Shown piece after piece: positions 18,795-28,832 of a stretch of 64,000 nucleotides of DNA. Position numbers and translations under genes: made by a program. The notes under the pieces are model-generated. The model was given only the letters and a program-made list of their open reading frames with translations, was not told the origin of the DNA and did no database searches. The stretch's first letter is position 1. Each line of letters opens with the position of its first letter. This stretch comes from Gallaecimonas xiamenensis 3-C-1 (GTDB lineage: Bacteria > Pseudomonadota > Gammaproteobacteria > Enterobacterales > Gallaecimonadaceae), in assembly GCF_000299915.1 (NCBI RefSeq), contig NZ_AMRI01000014.1, positions 44,982 to 108,981 of the forward strand, read 5' to 3'.

Positions 18795-19145
18795 ATGATC
18801 GATACCTCATCTCAATATCAGCAAGAGCGCCTTGGCGCCTTTCTGCAGGCCCAGATCCCGGCTCTGCTGTCTTTGGCAGAGTCGGTGTTGGCGTTCGAGT
18901 CAGATACCGCTCAGGTGGATGCCCGCGTCTGGGATCTGTTGGAGAGCTGGCAGCAGTTGGGCCCGGCCCAGGGTCCGGCCACTGAGCTGGAACAGGCCTT
19001 TTGGGACCTGCTGGGGCTGATGCACCGCCATCAGCCCTACCAACTCCGTGGCCACAGGGTGTTGCGCCAGCACCTGGAAGCCAGCATCCGCTTTCTAAAG
19101 GGCCAAGCTGAATACCGCCCCGACGGCATCGCAGTTAGGCCCTGA
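18795..19145 (+). CDS. Hypothetical helical protein
   Basis: 116 residues, acidic and strongly helical. I do not recognise it. There is no signal peptide, membrane segment or metal motif. The reading frame has the same GC-rich third-position pattern as neighbouring genes and lies on the same strand between the cyclophilin and ampG genes, which favours a real gene. The ribosome site (TGAGG) is acceptable. Confidence 0.65.
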   Translation: MIDTSSQYQQERLGAFLQAQIPALLSLAESVLAFESDTAQVDARVWDLLESWQQLGPAQGPATELEQAFWDLLGLMHRHQPYQLRGHRVLRQHLEASIRFLKGQAEYRPDGIAVRP

Positions 19146-19217
19146 AAGGTTTGCCATGAGCCACAAGGATGTTTACCTTGCTGCCTCATAGTTTGACGAT
19201 TTCATAAAGGCCCTTCC

Positions 19218-20462
19218 TTGACTGACGCCCCCTGGTGGCAACTGGTATTCACCCGGCGCATGTTGCTGTGCATCCTGACCGGCTTTGCCTCGGGCCTGCC
19301 GCTGTTCTTCCTGTTCCAATTGGTACCGGGCTGGCTGAGGGACCTGGACGTGGACTTGGGCACCATTGGGCTGCTGGCCCTGGTGCAGTTCCCCTACACC
19401 TGGAAATTCCTCTGGTCCCCATTGATGGACAGGTTTGAGCTGCCCTTGCTGGGGCTGCGCCGGGGCTGGATGCTGCTGACCCAGTTGGGCCTGCTGCTGT
19501 CTCTGGCTTCTTTCGCCTTTATCGATCCCCAGCACAGCCTGACCCTGGTGGTGATCGCCTCTATATTGGTGGCCGTTTTTTCCGCCTCCCAGGACATTGT
19601 CATCGACGCCTATCGCCGGGAAATACTGCCAGATCGGGAGCTGGGCCTGGGCAACGCCGTACATGTCAATGCCTACCGCCTGGCCGGCCTGGTGCCGGGC
19701 TCCCTTTCCCTGATCCTCGCCGATCACCTGCCCTGGTCCAGCGTCTTTTTAATAACCGCCGCCTTTATGGCCGTTGGCCTAGTGCTGACCGCCATCGCCG
19801 ACGAACCCAACCACGACCGCCACCCCATGAAGCTTTACCAAGCGGTAGTGGAGCCTTTTGCCGAGTTTTTTGACCGTCTAGGTGGGCGCCAGGCCCTGCT
19901 TATCCTGGTGTTTATGGTGCTCTACAAACTGGGGGACAACATGGCGGTAGCCCTGCAAACCCCCTTCTACCTGGATATGGGCTACACCAAGTCCGAAATA
20001 GGGCTGGTGGCCAAGCATGCGGCGCTTTGGCCTGTGCTTGTCGGCAGCCTGTTGGGGGGGCTGGTGATGCTCAAGATCGGCATCAACCGCTCACTGTGGC
20101 TCTTTGGCCTGATCCAGGTGGCCAGCATCGCCGGCTATGCCCTGCTGTCGTCCCTTGCTCCCGAGGCACGCAACCTCTGGTGGCTGGGGGGCGTGGTGGC
20201 GGCCGAATACTTCGGCGTCGGCCTGGGGGCCGCCGCCCTCACCGCCTTTATCGCCCGGGAGGCCAGCCGTACTTACCTGGCCACCCAGTTGGCCTTGCTC
20301 ACCGCCCTGACCGCCGTGCCCAGGGTGCTGGCCAATGCCGGTACCGGTTTTATGGTGGAGGCCATGGGCTGGCCGCTGTTTTTCATGCTGTGCATGGTGG
20401 TGGCACTGCCCGGCCTGCTGCTGCTGCCCTGGGTCGCTCCCTGGAAGAGGCGGGCCGATTAA
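19218..20462 (+). CDS. ampG: AmpG-family muropeptide permease
   Basis: 414 residues and about 12 membrane helices of the major facilitator superfamily. AmpG imports GlcNAc-anhydroMurNAc peptides released during wall turnover. Diagnostic stretches are LTGFASGLPLFF at the N terminus, KFLWSPLMDRFELPLLGLRRGW after helix 2 and ASQDIVIDAYRREIL. The C terminus is shorter than the 491-residue E. coli protein, like many marine relatives. No ATG fits: the start appears to be TTG at 19218, with AAAGG about ten bases upstream; the next Met (codon 15) would cut the first conserved residues. Confidence 0.88.
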   Translation: MTDAPWWQLVFTRRMLLCILTGFASGLPLFFLFQLVPGWLRDLDVDLGTIGLLALVQFPYTWKFLWSPLMDRFELPLLGLRRGWMLLTQLGLLLSLASFAFIDPQHSLTLVVIASILVAVFSASQDIVIDAYRREILPDRELGLGNAVHVNAYRLAGLVPGSLSLILADHLPWSSVFLITAAFMAVGLVLTAIADEPNHDRHPMKLYQAVVEPFAEFFDRLGGRQALLILVFMVLYKLGDNMAVALQTPFYLDMGYTKSEIGLVAKHAALWPVLVGSLLGGLVMLKIGINRSLWLFGLIQVASIAGYALLSSLAPEARNLWWLGGVVAAEYFGVGLGAAALTAFIAREASRTYLATQLALLTALTAVPRVLANAGTGFMVEAMGWPLFFMLCMVVALPGLLLLPWVAPWKRRAD

Positions 20463-20539
20463 GCTTTGCGGCCGTTCACCCTTGAGCCAGGGCCGGGGCA
20501 CTAGTTTACAATGGCACCAGATAACCAAGCGGAGAGCGG

Positions 20540-20893
20540 ATGCAGGCTGTGCTGATCTCACCTAGAACCTACCAATTACTCCTGGCCCTAGCCGTATTGG
20601 CTACGGCCATGCTCGCCATTACCAAATCCAGTTACCCCCAGCCAGGGGGCGACAAGGTAATGCACTCTTTGGCCTTTTTCGTGTTGAGCCTGTTGGCCTT
20701 CGGCGCCTGGCGCCGCCCCTTGTGGCCGCAGATGCTGGCCCTGGCCGGCTATGGCGCTCTTATCGAAGTGGTGCAATGGTACCTGTCCTACCGTGAAGCC
20801 AGTATCCGCGACTGGAGCGCCGATCTGGTGGGTATAGGCCTGGCCTACCTGCTGGTGGCCTTGGTGAGCAAATGGCGACGGTCGGGATCCTAG
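20540..20893 (+). CDS. VanZ-family membrane protein
   Basis: 117 residues with three or four membrane helices. It has the VanZ-like pattern: GGDKVMHSLAFFVLSLLAF with the conserved Asp-Lys and His, then ALIEVVQWYLSYREASIRDWSADLVG. VanZ in Enterococcus gives low teicoplanin resistance, but most chromosomal relatives have no known role. GGAG precedes the ATG. Its last 22 bp overlap panE. Confidence 0.85.
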   Translation: MQAVLISPRTYQLLLALAVLATAMLAITKSSYPQPGGDKVMHSLAFFVLSLLAFGAWRRPLWPQMLALAGYGALIEVVQWYLSYREASIRDWSADLVGIGLAYLLVALVSKWRRSGS

Positions 20894-21678
20894 GAGACGG
20901 CGCCATAGGGCGCCTTATCGCCAAGCGCCTGGCTGACCAAGACATCGATGTTTGCCTAAAAGGGCGCCCCCCCCATCCGAAAGCGCAGGATGCCGACCTG
21001 TGGTTGGTCTGCACCAAGAGCCACCAGGCAGAATTGGCCCTGGCGGCCCTGGCTCCCCGCCCGGAACTGCCCCTGGTATTGCTCTGTAACGGCCTTGGCC
21101 CACACGAACGGCTGGCCCAGCGCCTCAGCAACCCCTTGTTCCTTGGCACCACAACCTATGGCGCCAAACGCCAGGGTGAGCAGGTGCTGATGACAGGCCG
21201 GGGCCATTGCGGTTATGGCCAGGTCAGTGGCAGCCTCCAGGCCCTGCCACAGGTCCATTGGGCCCTGCATCGGGCCCTGCCCCCAGCCAGGTACTTCCCC
21301 CAGGTGATGGAACCCTTACTGCAAAAGCTGGCCATCAATGCCGTCATCAACCCCCTGACCGCCCGGGATCAGGTGCCTAACGGCGCCTTGCTGGCAAGCC
21401 AATACCGCCAGGAAATCATTGCCCTGATAGCGGAAATGACGCCGGTGCTGCAACACGAAGGTTTGGCCTGCACTGCCCAAGAGCTGCTGGATAACATTCT
21501 GGCGGTGGCACAAGCCACCGCCGCCAACACCTCTTCCATGCTGGCCGATCGCCAGGCTGGCAGAAAAACCGAGGTCGACGCCATCAACGGCTATCTTTGT
21601 GAAAAGGCCCAACACCACCAGCTGCCCGCCCCTTTGCATAGGCTGCTGTGGCAACAGATCAGGGAGCTGACCACATGA
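20872..21678 (+). CDS. panE: 2-dehydropantoate 2-reductase
   Basis: 268 residues. It reduces ketopantoate to pantoate with NADPH in pantothenate and CoA synthesis. A Rossmann motif GILGDGAIGRLIA opens the protein. Catalytic elements are visible: CTKSHQ, CNGLGPHE, the lysine in LLQKLAINAVINPLTA and the C-terminal TSSMLADRQAGRKTEVDAINGY. The Rossmann domain is somewhat short (268 residues against about 300 in E. coli). It overlaps the VanZ gene and ends in an ATGA overlap with the DJ-1-like gene, so the three are probably co-transcribed. Confidence 0.92.
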   Translation: MATVGILGDGAIGRLIAKRLADQDIDVCLKGRPPHPKAQDADLWLVCTKSHQAELALAALAPRPELPLVLLCNGLGPHERLAQRLSNPLFLGTTTYGAKRQGEQVLMTGRGHCGYGQVSGSLQALPQVHWALHRALPPARYFPQVMEPLLQKLAINAVINPLTARDQVPNGALLASQYRQEIIALIAEMTPVLQHEGLACTAQELLDNILAVAQATAANTSSMLADRQAGRKTEVDAINGYLCEKAQHHQLPAPLHRLLWQQIRELTT

Positions 21679-22244
21679 GCGCCGCCTGGATAGCCTGCGC
21701 CAAGGGCTCGGAAGAATTGGAAGTGGTGGGGGTAGCCAATGTGCTGCGCCGCGCCGGTATCGACACCGACATCGTCAGCATGGAAGACGAATTGGAAGTG
21801 AGCTGCGCCCGCCGGGTAACCTTGAAGGCCGATCGCCTCTGGCCCCAGGACCCAAGCGAGGCCGAGCGTCCCGATATCTTGATCCTCCCAGGTGGCCTGG
21901 AAGGCACCGAACGCCTGGCCCAACATGGCGCCCTGGTGGCCAGCCTGCAGGCCAGGCAGAAGGCCGGCCGCTGGTTGGCCGCCATGGATACGGCGCCGGT
22001 GTTGGTACTTAAGACCCATGGCCTGTTGCCCGACAAGGCCCAGGTGACGGGGCACCCCGGCTTCCACGACCGCCTACCTGCACAGGGCCTCAAGGCCGAC
22101 GCCCTGACCGTTACCGACTACCGTCACCGGTTGATCACCAGCCAAGGCCCGGGTACCGCCATGCTGTTCGCCCTGTCCATCATAGAGGTATTGGCTGGGG
22201 AAGATGTGGCCCAGCGCATCGCCGCGCCCCTGGTGCTGCCCTGA
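21675..22244 (+). CDS. DJ-1/YajL-family protein lacking the nucleophilic cysteine
   Basis: 189 residues that align along their whole length with E. coli YajL. Shared parts are CAKGSEELE (Glu14 equals the conserved Glu15), DILILPGG, ITSQGPGTAM and the C-terminal helix. The nucleophile elbow AAICAAP of YajL reads AAMDTAP here, so Cys106 is replaced by Asp105; the codon is GAT and the reading frame is unambiguous. DJ-1 chemistry depends on that cysteine, so a chaperone-like or different role is likely. Its position after panE matches the panE-yajL pairing in other gammaproteobacteria. The ATG overlaps the panE stop. Confidence 0.87.
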   Translation: MSAAWIACAKGSEELEVVGVANVLRRAGIDTDIVSMEDELEVSCARRVTLKADRLWPQDPSEAERPDILILPGGLEGTERLAQHGALVASLQARQKAGRWLAAMDTAPVLVLKTHGLLPDKAQVTGHPGFHDRLPAQGLKADALTVTDYRHRLITSQGPGTAMLFALSIIEVLAGEDVAQRIAAPLVLP

Positions 22245-22275
22245 CAAAAAAGGCGCCCCAAGGCGCCTTTTTCAG
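22245..22275. terminator. Bidirectional terminator between the DJ-1 gene and thiI
   Basis: AAAAAAGGCGCC and GGCGCCTTTTT pair around a short loop. It lies between two converging genes and has A and T tracts on both sides. Confidence 0.87.
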
Positions 22276-23723
22276 TGGGGCCGGTAGACCCGCACATTGT
22301 TGAAGCCCTGCTCCTGCAGGTACAGGGCCTGGAGCTTGCTCATCACACCCTTGGCGCAGTAGAGGTAATAGAGCCGGTCTTTGGGCAGGTCGCCAAACTG
22401 GGTGGCCAGCTTGTAGAAGGGCAGCGTCTTGACCTCGACCCCGTCCAGCTCCAGGGGGCTGTCTTCTTCTTCGTCCGGGGCGCGAATGTCGAGGATAACC
22501 CCATCCTTTGGCACCTGGCTGAAGGCTTCCACTTCCACCACTCGTTCGTCGGCTTCCTGGGCGATGTCGCGGATATCCATGACCTTGGCGTCGGCCAGGG
22601 CCTGCTCCAGCACCGCGAAATCAAAATCTTCCTCGGTGGCTTCCACCTTCTTGATGTCGGCCCTGACGTTGGGGTTCTTGGAGATCACGCCGCAGAATTC
22701 CGGCATGGTCTCGGCGATCTCGAAGGTGCCGATGGCCCGGGCGGTATCGACGATATCCTGCTTGTCGGTGAAGATCAGCGGCCGCAGGATCAGGGTGTCG
22801 ACGGCGCGCTCGATCACCGTCAGGTTGGTGAGGGTCTGGCTGGACACCTGACCCACCGCCTCACCTGTGACCAGGGCCTGGATGCCCATGCGTTCGGCTA
22901 CCTTGGCGGCGGCGCGCATCATCATCCTTTTCAACACGACGCCCATCAGGCCGTCGTCAATCTTCTCGAGGATCTCCCCCACCACCCCTTCAAAGGGCAC
23001 TGTGATGAATTTGACCCTGTGGGAGGCACCGAAGCGGTCCCACAGATGGTAGGCCATCTGCTTGGTGCCAATTTCGTGGGCATTACCGCCGAGGTTGAAA
23101 AAGCAGTAATGGGTGCGCGAGCCACGGCGAATGGCCTGGTAGCTGGCCACACCGGAGTCAAAGCCGCCGGAGATAAGGCTGAGCAGGTCTTCCTGGGTCT
23201 TGATGGGAAAGCCCCCCAGACCACGGTGGCGAGCGCTGACCAGGTAGACCTTGTCCCCTTCAATCTCCAGGTTCAGGGTAATGTCGGGGTTTTTCAGGCG
23301 CACACCGCCGGTGGCGTTGTTCTGGTTAAGGCCGCCCCCTACGTAGCGTTCCACCTCGATGGAGCTGAATTCGTGTTTGCCGCTGCGTTTGACCCGCACA
23401 CAGAAGGTTTTGCCGGCCAGGGTATGGCCCCAGGCGGCCTGGGCCACTTCGTAGATGTCATGAAGGGAGCTGAAGGGATGCTCGGCCACTTCCAGGGCGT
23501 GAGCCACACCTGGGGTGGAGCAGATCTTCTCAATCACCTGCGCCCGGTCTGCACTGTCAGGGACCCTCAGTTCCAGCTTGTCCCAGAACCGGTCAACCTT
23601 GGTTTCTTCCTCCACCCGGCGCAGGGCCACCCGTAGGTTGGACTCCAGCAACTTGATAAAGCGCAGCCTGACCGACTTGCTCTTGATGGTGATTTCCGGA
23701 TGGAGCTTGATGATGAACTTCAC
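22272..23723 (-). CDS. thiI: tRNA 4-thiouridine synthase / thiamine sulfur carrier enzyme ThiI
   Basis: 483 residues. ThiI makes s4U8 in tRNA and transfers sulfur to ThiS for the thiazole ring. Domains in order: ferredoxin-like (about 1-60), THUMP (about 60-165), PP-loop adenylation domain with [11 protein letters not shown] (about 185) and a C-terminal rhodanese domain (about 390-483). Both functional cysteines are present: [12 protein letters not shown] and the persulfide cysteine in [11 protein letters not shown]. It is isolated on the minus strand, between a terminator and pomB. Confidence 0.97.
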   Translation of the reverse strand: MKFIIKLHPEITIKSKSVRLRFIKLLESNLRVALRRVEEETKVDRFWDKLELRVPDSADRAQVIEKICSTPGVAHALEVAEHPFSSLHDIYEVAQAAWGHTLAGKTFCVRVKRSGKHEFSSIEVERYVGGGLNQNNATGGVRLKNPDITLNLEIEGDKVYLVSARHRGLGGFPIKTQEDLLSLISGGFDSGVASYQAIRRGSRTHYCFFNLGGNAHEIGTKQMAYHLWDRFGASHRVKFITVPFEGVVGEILEKIDDGLMGVVLKRMMMRAAAKVAERMGIQALVTGEAVGQVSSQTLTNLTVIERAVDTLILRPLIFTDKQDIVDTARAIGTFEIAETMPEFCGVISKNPNVRADIKKVEATEEDFDFAVLEQALADAKVMDIRDIAQEADERVVEVEAFSQVPKDGVILDIRAPDEEEDSPLELDGVEVKTLPFYKLATQFGDLPKDRLYYLYCAKGVMSKLQALYLQEQGFNNVRVYRPH

Positions 23724-23796
23724 GAGATTACCCTGACAGACGCAAAAAGCGTGCGGATTATACCCGCACGCCGCTTTGCTTTCACCCCACAGCTGC

Positions 23797-24720
23797 TCAG
23801 GGCTGGTCGGCAGGGATCTCGTCGGTGATCTTCGGCTTGCCCTGGTTGATGGCGATCTCCACCCGCCGGTTGATACGGCGGTTGTCTTCGGAGACGTTGG
23901 GCTTTATGGGTTTAGTGTCGGCAAAGCCCCGTACAACCAAGCGGTTATGATCCAAGCCGTCCACCTTCAGCAGCTCGTCTGTCACCGCCAGGGCCCGCTG
24001 GATGGACAGATCCCAGTTGGAACTGTACAGCTCTGAGTGCACCTTGAGATCGTCGGTATGGCCCGACACTGTGATCTCTCCTGGCACGTCTTTGAGCAGC
24101 TGCCCTATCTCGCGGATGATCGGCCTGAACTTGGGTTGCAGGAAGGCCGAGCCGGAAGGGAAGGAGCCTTTTTCACGAATACGGATGACGATCTGTTGGC
24201 CCAGGGCCTCCAGTTCTATGGCGCCGTCCATGATCTCGGCGTTCAGCGCCTGGGCCATGTTGCGGGCCAGCTCGTTCATCTGCTCTTGCTGTTCCTGGGG
24301 TTCGCTGGTGCTGCTCTCTGAGCCGGCACTGGCAGACTCGCCGCCCACCTTGTTGTCCCGCTGCTTGGTTTGGCCGCCTACGTACTGACTTTCGCCGTCC
24401 TGGAATTCCAGGCTCTGCTCAGTCATTTCCATGGTCTGTTGTTGGATGGTTTCGATAGGGGTAGGCTCAGGCTTGCCGGGACTGAACTCCTGGGCGATCA
24501 CCGAGGTACCCTTGGGGATGTCTTTGACCTCCACCCGGTTTTGCACACCGAAGGCGTACTTCATGGAGCCGGCGATCTGCTTGAACTTGAGCACGTCCAT
24601 CTCGGAAAAAGACAGCAGCAGCACGAAAAAGCACATCAGCAATGACATCAGGTCGGCAAAGGTGCCCATCCAGGGCGGCAACCCCGGTGGCGGGCACTTG
24701 CACTTGGGTCCGTTGCTCAT
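23797..24720 (-). CDS. pomB: Sodium-type flagellar stator protein PomB
   Basis: 307 residues. With PomA it forms the Na+-conducting stator of the flagellar motor. A short Cys-containing N terminus (KCKCPPPG) precedes one membrane helix, [20 protein letters not shown], with the ion-binding Asp23. A plug and linker follow, then an OmpA-like peptidoglycan-binding domain (about 190-295, VSGHTDD and [10 protein letters not shown]). The N-terminal sequence is nearly that of Vibrio PomB, so Na+ is the likely coupling ion. It starts three bases after pomA. Confidence 0.96.
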   Translation of the reverse strand: MSNGPKCKCPPPGLPPWMGTFADLMSLLMCFFVLLLSFSEMDVLKFKQIAGSMKYAFGVQNRVEVKDIPKGTSVIAQEFSPGKPEPTPIETIQQQTMEMTEQSLEFQDGESQYVGGQTKQRDNKVGGESASAGSESSTSEPQEQQEQMNELARNMAQALNAEIMDGAIELEALGQQIVIRIREKGSFPSGSAFLQPKFRPIIREIGQLLKDVPGEITVSGHTDDLKVHSELYSSNWDLSIQRALAVTDELLKVDGLDHNRLVVRGFADTKPIKPNVSEDNRRINRRVEIAINQGKPKITDEIPADQP

Positions 24721-24723
24721 GCC

Positions 24724-25488
24724 TTAATCGTCCGTAGTCTTCACCTGGCGCTTGGACTCGGCCAGGTAGTTCTTGAGCATGCCTTCGATAACACGGGGGT
24801 TAAGGCCGGCCTGGATGCCCATGACGGCGTCGAGGATAAGGCGGCGGTTGAGCATTTCTTCGTTCATGCGCAGCGCCAGCTTGTCGGCGATGGGGGTGGC
24901 CACCATGTTGGCCAACACGGCGCCATAGAGGGTAGTCAACAAAGCCACCGCCATGGCCGGGCCTATGGCTTTGGGGTCATCCATGTTCTTGAGCATGGCC
25001 ACCAGGCCGATCAGGGTGCCTATCATGCCCATGGCCGGGGCCACGTCGGCCATGGCCCTAAATACCGCCATGCCGCGCAGGTGGCGCTCTGTGGTTTCGT
25101 CGATGTCCTTATTGAGGTTGTCACGCACCACTTCGGCGTCGTGGCCGTCCACCAACAGGTCTATGCCCTTGCGGAAAAAGCTGTTATTGACCTCCGCCTC
25201 TTCCAGGGCAAGGAAGCCGCCTTTACGGGCAGCGTCGGCCATCTCCACGGCTTTCTCGATCAACTCCTCCGGCTTTTCCAGCTTGAACATGAAAGCCTTC
25301 ATGGCAATCTTGGTCGCGCCAAAAAACTGTCCCATGTTGAACTTCATCAACACCACGCACAGAGAGCCGGCGATCACGATGAGGACTGAGGGGGTATCGT
25401 AGAAGCTGCCCAGTTCACCGCCTTGCAGCATAGCCATGACGATGAAGGCGAAGGCCCCGATAATGCCAATAAGTGTTGCCAGATCCAA
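24724..25488 (-). CDS. pomA: Sodium-type flagellar stator protein PomA
   Basis: 254 residues with four membrane helices, two short periplasmic loops and a large cytoplasmic loop (about 60-150) that contacts FliG. The motif ADVAPAMGMIGTLIGLVAML is the MotA/PomA signature in helix 3. The order pomA-pomB next to thiI and xseB-ispA-dxs is as in Vibrio and Shewanella. It is divergent from xseB, with about 180 bp between. Confidence 0.96.
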   Translation of the reverse strand: MDLATLIGIIGAFAFIVMAMLQGGELGSFYDTPSVLIVIAGSLCVVLMKFNMGQFFGATKIAMKAFMFKLEKPEELIEKAVEMADAARKGGFLALEEAEVNNSFFRKGIDLLVDGHDAEVVRDNLNKDIDETTERHLRGMAVFRAMADVAPAMGMIGTLIGLVAMLKNMDDPKAIGPAMAVALLTTLYGAVLANMVATPIADKLALRMNEEMLNRRLILDAVMGIQAGLNPRVIEGMLKNYLAESKRQVKTTDD

Positions 25489-25666
25489 AGGATACCTCTC
25501 CCAAAAACTTTACGCTTGTCGCATTACGTTATAGCGTGGCAGCAGCTATTTTTGCGTGACAGCCCCCCAAGGACAAGGGCAGAAGTTTGCGTTCGCGCCT
25601 GCTTGGCAGTAATTTGTGCGCCCAAACCTTCATCGACCGCATGCGGCCAGGACTTAAGGGTAAAAG

Positions 25667-25906
25667 ATGGCAAAAAAGCAGCCGGAAAACATGACCTTTG
25701 AAGAGAACCTCAAGGAATTGGAGGCTGTGGTCACCCAGCTCGAACAGGGCGAACTCAGCCTGGACGAGGCTTTGCGCCAGTTTGAACGTGGCGTAGCACT
25801 GAGCCGGGAAAGCGAACAAAAGCTCAAGGCGGCCGAGCAGAAGGTACAGATGCTGCTGGGTGATGGCCAAACTCTGGCCCCCTTTGCCAGCGAGCCAGAC
25901 GCATGA
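25667..25906 (+). CDS. xseB: Exodeoxyribonuclease VII small subunit
   Basis: 79 residues, normal for XseB. It binds XseA to form exonuclease VII, which degrades single-stranded DNA. The hallmark MTFEENLKELEAVVTQLEQGELSLDEAL is present, forming the paired helices of the family. Its stop overlaps the ispA start (ATGA). Confidence 0.96.
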   Translation: MAKKQPENMTFEENLKELEAVVTQLEQGELSLDEALRQFERGVALSRESEQKLKAAEQKVQMLLGDGQTLAPFASEPDA

Positions 25907-26784
25907 CCCTGCAGGACCAGCAACAGCATTTTCGCCAACGCATCGACAACTATCTCGGTCAGTGCCTTGACCAGCAACCGGCCCTGGCACCGCGCCTGCT
26001 GGGGGCCATGCGCCACGGCCTGCTGCTGGGGGGCAAAAGGGTCAGGCCTTTCCTGGTCTACAGCACCGGCACCATGTTGGGCCTGGCTGAAGAGGCCCTA
26101 GACCCGCTGGCTGCGGCCGTGGAAAGTATCCACGCCTATTCCCTGATCCACGATGACCTGCCGGCCATGGACGACGACGAGCTGCGCCGTGGCCAGCCGA
26201 CGGTACATGTGGCCTTCGATGAAGCCACCGCCATCCTCGCCGGTGACGCCCTGCAGGCCCTGGCCTTTGAAGAGCTGGCCAAGGCCCAGGTCGCCGATGC
26301 CGCCACCTTCAAGGCCCTGCTGCTGTTGCTGTCCCGCGCCGCCGGTTTTGCTGGCATGGTGGGCGGCCAGGCCCTGGATATCGCCGCCACCGGCCAGGCC
26401 CTTGACCTTAAGGCCCTGGAACAGGTCCACGCCCACAAGACCGGCGCCCTGATCCGGGCCAGCGTTTTGCTGCCAGCCCTGGCGGCGGGCATCAGTGATG
26501 CCCAATATCAGTCGCTTGCTACCTTTGCCGAGAAACTGGGCCTGGCCTTCCAGGTACAGGACGATATCCTCGACATTACCGCCGACACCCAGGTACTGGG
26601 CAAGACCCAAGGCAAGGACCAGCGGGATGACAAGGCCACCTACCCGGCCCTGCTGGGACTGAACCAGGCCAAAACCATGGCCCAGTCTTTGGTGGACGAA
26701 GCCCTGTCCTGCCTGGCGTCATTGCCCTACAATAGCGAACATCTAGCTGCCCTCGCCCGCTACGTCATTACCCGCGAGCGTTAA
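25903..26784 (+). CDS. ispA: Farnesyl diphosphate synthase
   Basis: 293 residues. It condenses dimethylallyl and geranyl diphosphate with isopentenyl diphosphate to make C15 farnesyl diphosphate. The two aspartate-rich metal motifs are [15 protein letters not shown] (about 82-96) and [11 protein letters not shown] (about 212-222). [11 protein letters not shown] holds the basic diphosphate-binding residues. The gene sits between xseB and dxs in the classic isoprenoid operon. Confidence 0.96.
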   Translation: MTLQDQQQHFRQRIDNYLGQCLDQQPALAPRLLGAMRHGLLLGGKRVRPFLVYSTGTMLGLAEEALDPLAAAVESIHAYSLIHDDLPAMDDDELRRGQPTVHVAFDEATAILAGDALQALAFEELAKAQVADAATFKALLLLLSRAAGFAGMVGGQALDIAATGQALDLKALEQVHAHKTGALIRASVLLPALAAGISDAQYQSLATFAEKLGLAFQVQDDILDITADTQVLGKTQGKDQRDDKATYPALLGLNQAKTMAQSLVDEALSCLASLPYNSEHLAALARYVITRER

Positions 26785-26801
26785 CATCGCCAGCACTGCA
26801 T

Positions 26802-28664
26802 ATGAGCATTGATAATAAAAATTACCCTTTGTTAAGCGCCGTCCCCTCGCCTGAGGCCCTGCGTAAACTGCCCCAGGAACAGCTACCCCAGGTGGCTGAT
26901 GAGTTGCGTCGCTATCTGCTCGAGTCGGTGAGCCAGTCTTCTGGCCACCTGGCATCTGGCCTGGGCGCCGTCGAACTGACGGTGGCCCTGCACTATGTCT
27001 ACCAGACCCCCTTCGATCGCCTTATCTGGGATGTGGGCCACCAGGCCTACCCCCACAAGATCCTCACAGGTCGGCGCGATCGCATGGGTTCCATTCGCCA
27101 GAAGAACGGCCTGCATCCCTTCCCCTGGCGGGAAGAGAGCGAATACGACGTGTTGTCGGTGGGCCACTCTTCTACCTCCATCTCGGCGGCCCTTGGCATG
27201 GCCATCGCCGCTGACAAGGAAGAGGCCGGCCGCAAGGTGGTGGCGGTGATCGGTGACGGCGCCATAACCGCCGGCATGGCTTTTGAGGCCATGAACCACG
27301 CCGGTGACCTGGGCAAGGACATGGTAGTGGTGCTCAATGACAACGAGATGTCCATCTCGGAAAACGTCGGGGCACTCAATAAACACATGGCGCGGCTGCT
27401 GTCCGGCAGCCTCTATACCTCCATCCGCGAAGGAGGCAAGAAGGTACTGTCCGGCCTGCCCCCCATCAAGGAGCTGGCCAAGCGTGCCGAGGAACACCTC
27501 AAGGGCATGGTGGTACCCGGCACCCTCTTTGAAGAGCTGGGTTTCAACTACATAGGCCCCATCGACGGCCATGACGTGGAAGGGCTGGTGGACTGCCTGC
27601 GCAACATGCGCAACCTCAAGGGCCCCCAGCTGCTGCACGTGATGACCAAAAAAGGCAAAGGCTACGAGCCTGCCGAAAAAGACCCCATCGGTTACCATGG
27701 GGTGCCCAAGTTCGACCCCAGCAAGGACTGTTTGCCCAAATCCAAGGGCGGCAAGCCGACCTTCTCCAACATCTTCGGCGACTGGCTGTGCGACACCGCC
27801 GCCAGCGACCCCAAGCTGATGGCCATTACCCCGGCCATGCGCGAAGGCTCCGGCATGGTGCGTTTCAGCCAGAACTATCCCGGCCAGTACTTTGATGCCG
27901 CCATAGCCGAGCAGCACGCCGTTACCCTGGCGGCCGGCTTTGCCATCGAAGGCCTCAAGCCTGTGGTGGCCATCTATTCCAGTTTCCTGCAGCGGGCCTA
28001 CGACCAGCTGATCCACGATGTGGCCACCATGAAGCTGCCGGTGCTGTTCGCCATCGACCGCGCCGGTGTGGTGGGCGCCGACGGCCCCACTCACCAGGGT
28101 GCCTTCGATTTGAGCTACCTGCGCTCTGTACCCAACCTGGTGGTGATGGCGCCCAGCGACGAGAACGAGTGCCGTAACATGTTGCACACCGGCTACCAGT
28201 TGGATCTGCCTGCAGCAGTGCGCTACCCCCGTGGTAGCGCCACTGGCGCTGCCCTGGACTCCGCCCCCAGCCTGCTGCCCCTGGGCAAGGCCGTGGTACG
28301 CCGCCAGGGCAGCAAGGTGGCCATCCTCGCCTTTGGCACCCTCCTGGCAGCCGCCTTGGAAGCCGGTGAAGCCCTGGACGCCACAGTGGTGGACATGCGC
28401 TTTGTCAAACCCCTGGACGAGGAACTTCTTAAAGAACTAGCCGCCAGCCACGAACTGCTGGTGACGGTGGAAGACAACGTCATCAAAGGCGGCGCCGGCT
28501 CAGCCGTGGCCGAGTACCTGCTCAGCGCCAACGCCATCAAGCCGATGCTGATGCTGGGGCTGCCCGACGAGTTCATCAAACACGGCGGCCAGGAAGAGAT
28601 CCTCGCCGAACTGGGGCTGGACAGCACAGGTATTACCCAGGCCATAAAGACGCGCCTTTCCTGA
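26802..28664 (+). CDS. dxs: 1-deoxy-D-xylulose-5-phosphate synthase
   Basis: 620 residues. It makes DXP from pyruvate and glyceraldehyde 3-phosphate, feeding isoprenoids, thiamine and pyridoxal. The thiamine diphosphate site [15 protein letters not shown] ends in the usual Asn. The catalytic Glu lies in [28 protein letters not shown] is conserved, and the transketolase C-terminal domain is intact. It starts 17 bp after ispA. A decayed partial copy of this gene lies at 30210-30634. Confidence 0.98.
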   Translation: MSIDNKNYPLLSAVPSPEALRKLPQEQLPQVADELRRYLLESVSQSSGHLASGLGAVELTVALHYVYQTPFDRLIWDVGHQAYPHKILTGRRDRMGSIRQKNGLHPFPWREESEYDVLSVGHSSTSISAALGMAIAADKEEAGRKVVAVIGDGAITAGMAFEAMNHAGDLGKDMVVVLNDNEMSISENVGALNKHMARLLSGSLYTSIREGGKKVLSGLPPIKELAKRAEEHLKGMVVPGTLFEELGFNYIGPIDGHDVEGLVDCLRNMRNLKGPQLLHVMTKKGKGYEPAEKDPIGYHGVPKFDPSKDCLPKSKGGKPTFSNIFGDWLCDTAASDPKLMAITPAMREGSGMVRFSQNYPGQYFDAAIAEQHAVTLAAGFAIEGLKPVVAIYSSFLQRAYDQLIHDVATMKLPVLFAIDRAGVVGADGPTHQGAFDLSYLRSVPNLVVMAPSDENECRNMLHTGYQLDLPAAVRYPRGSATGAALDSAPSLLPLGKAVVRRQGSKVAILAFGTLLAAALEAGEALDATVVDMRFVKPLDEELLKELAASHELLVTVEDNVIKGGAGSAVAEYLLSANAIKPMLMLGLPDEFIKHGGQEEILAELGLDSTGITQAIKTRLS

Positions 28665-28669
28665 CCAAA

Positions 28670-28692
28670 CCCCGCCTCGGCGGGGTTTTTTC
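28670..28692 (+). terminator. Terminator of the xseB-ispA-dxs operon
   Basis: CCCCGCC and GGCGGGG pair around a short loop and are followed by TTTTTT. It lies a few bases after the dxs stop. Confidence 0.9.
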
Positions 28693-28832
28693 ATGGTGAC
28701 GCCTTCTAACCTTGGCCTTTATGAACAGGAGCTTCATCTAGGACCTTATGGTGCACTCTTGCTGAGCAAAAGGTGGCTGCTCTTGTGCTAATGTCGGGAA
28801 GATAGCCATTGATCCTTTGGCATAGGACGCCC

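Noticed and set aside
22275..23636. 453-codon plus-strand frame opposite thiI
   Set aside because: Antisense shadow of thiI, which has all its motifs; high GC makes long antisense frames common here.
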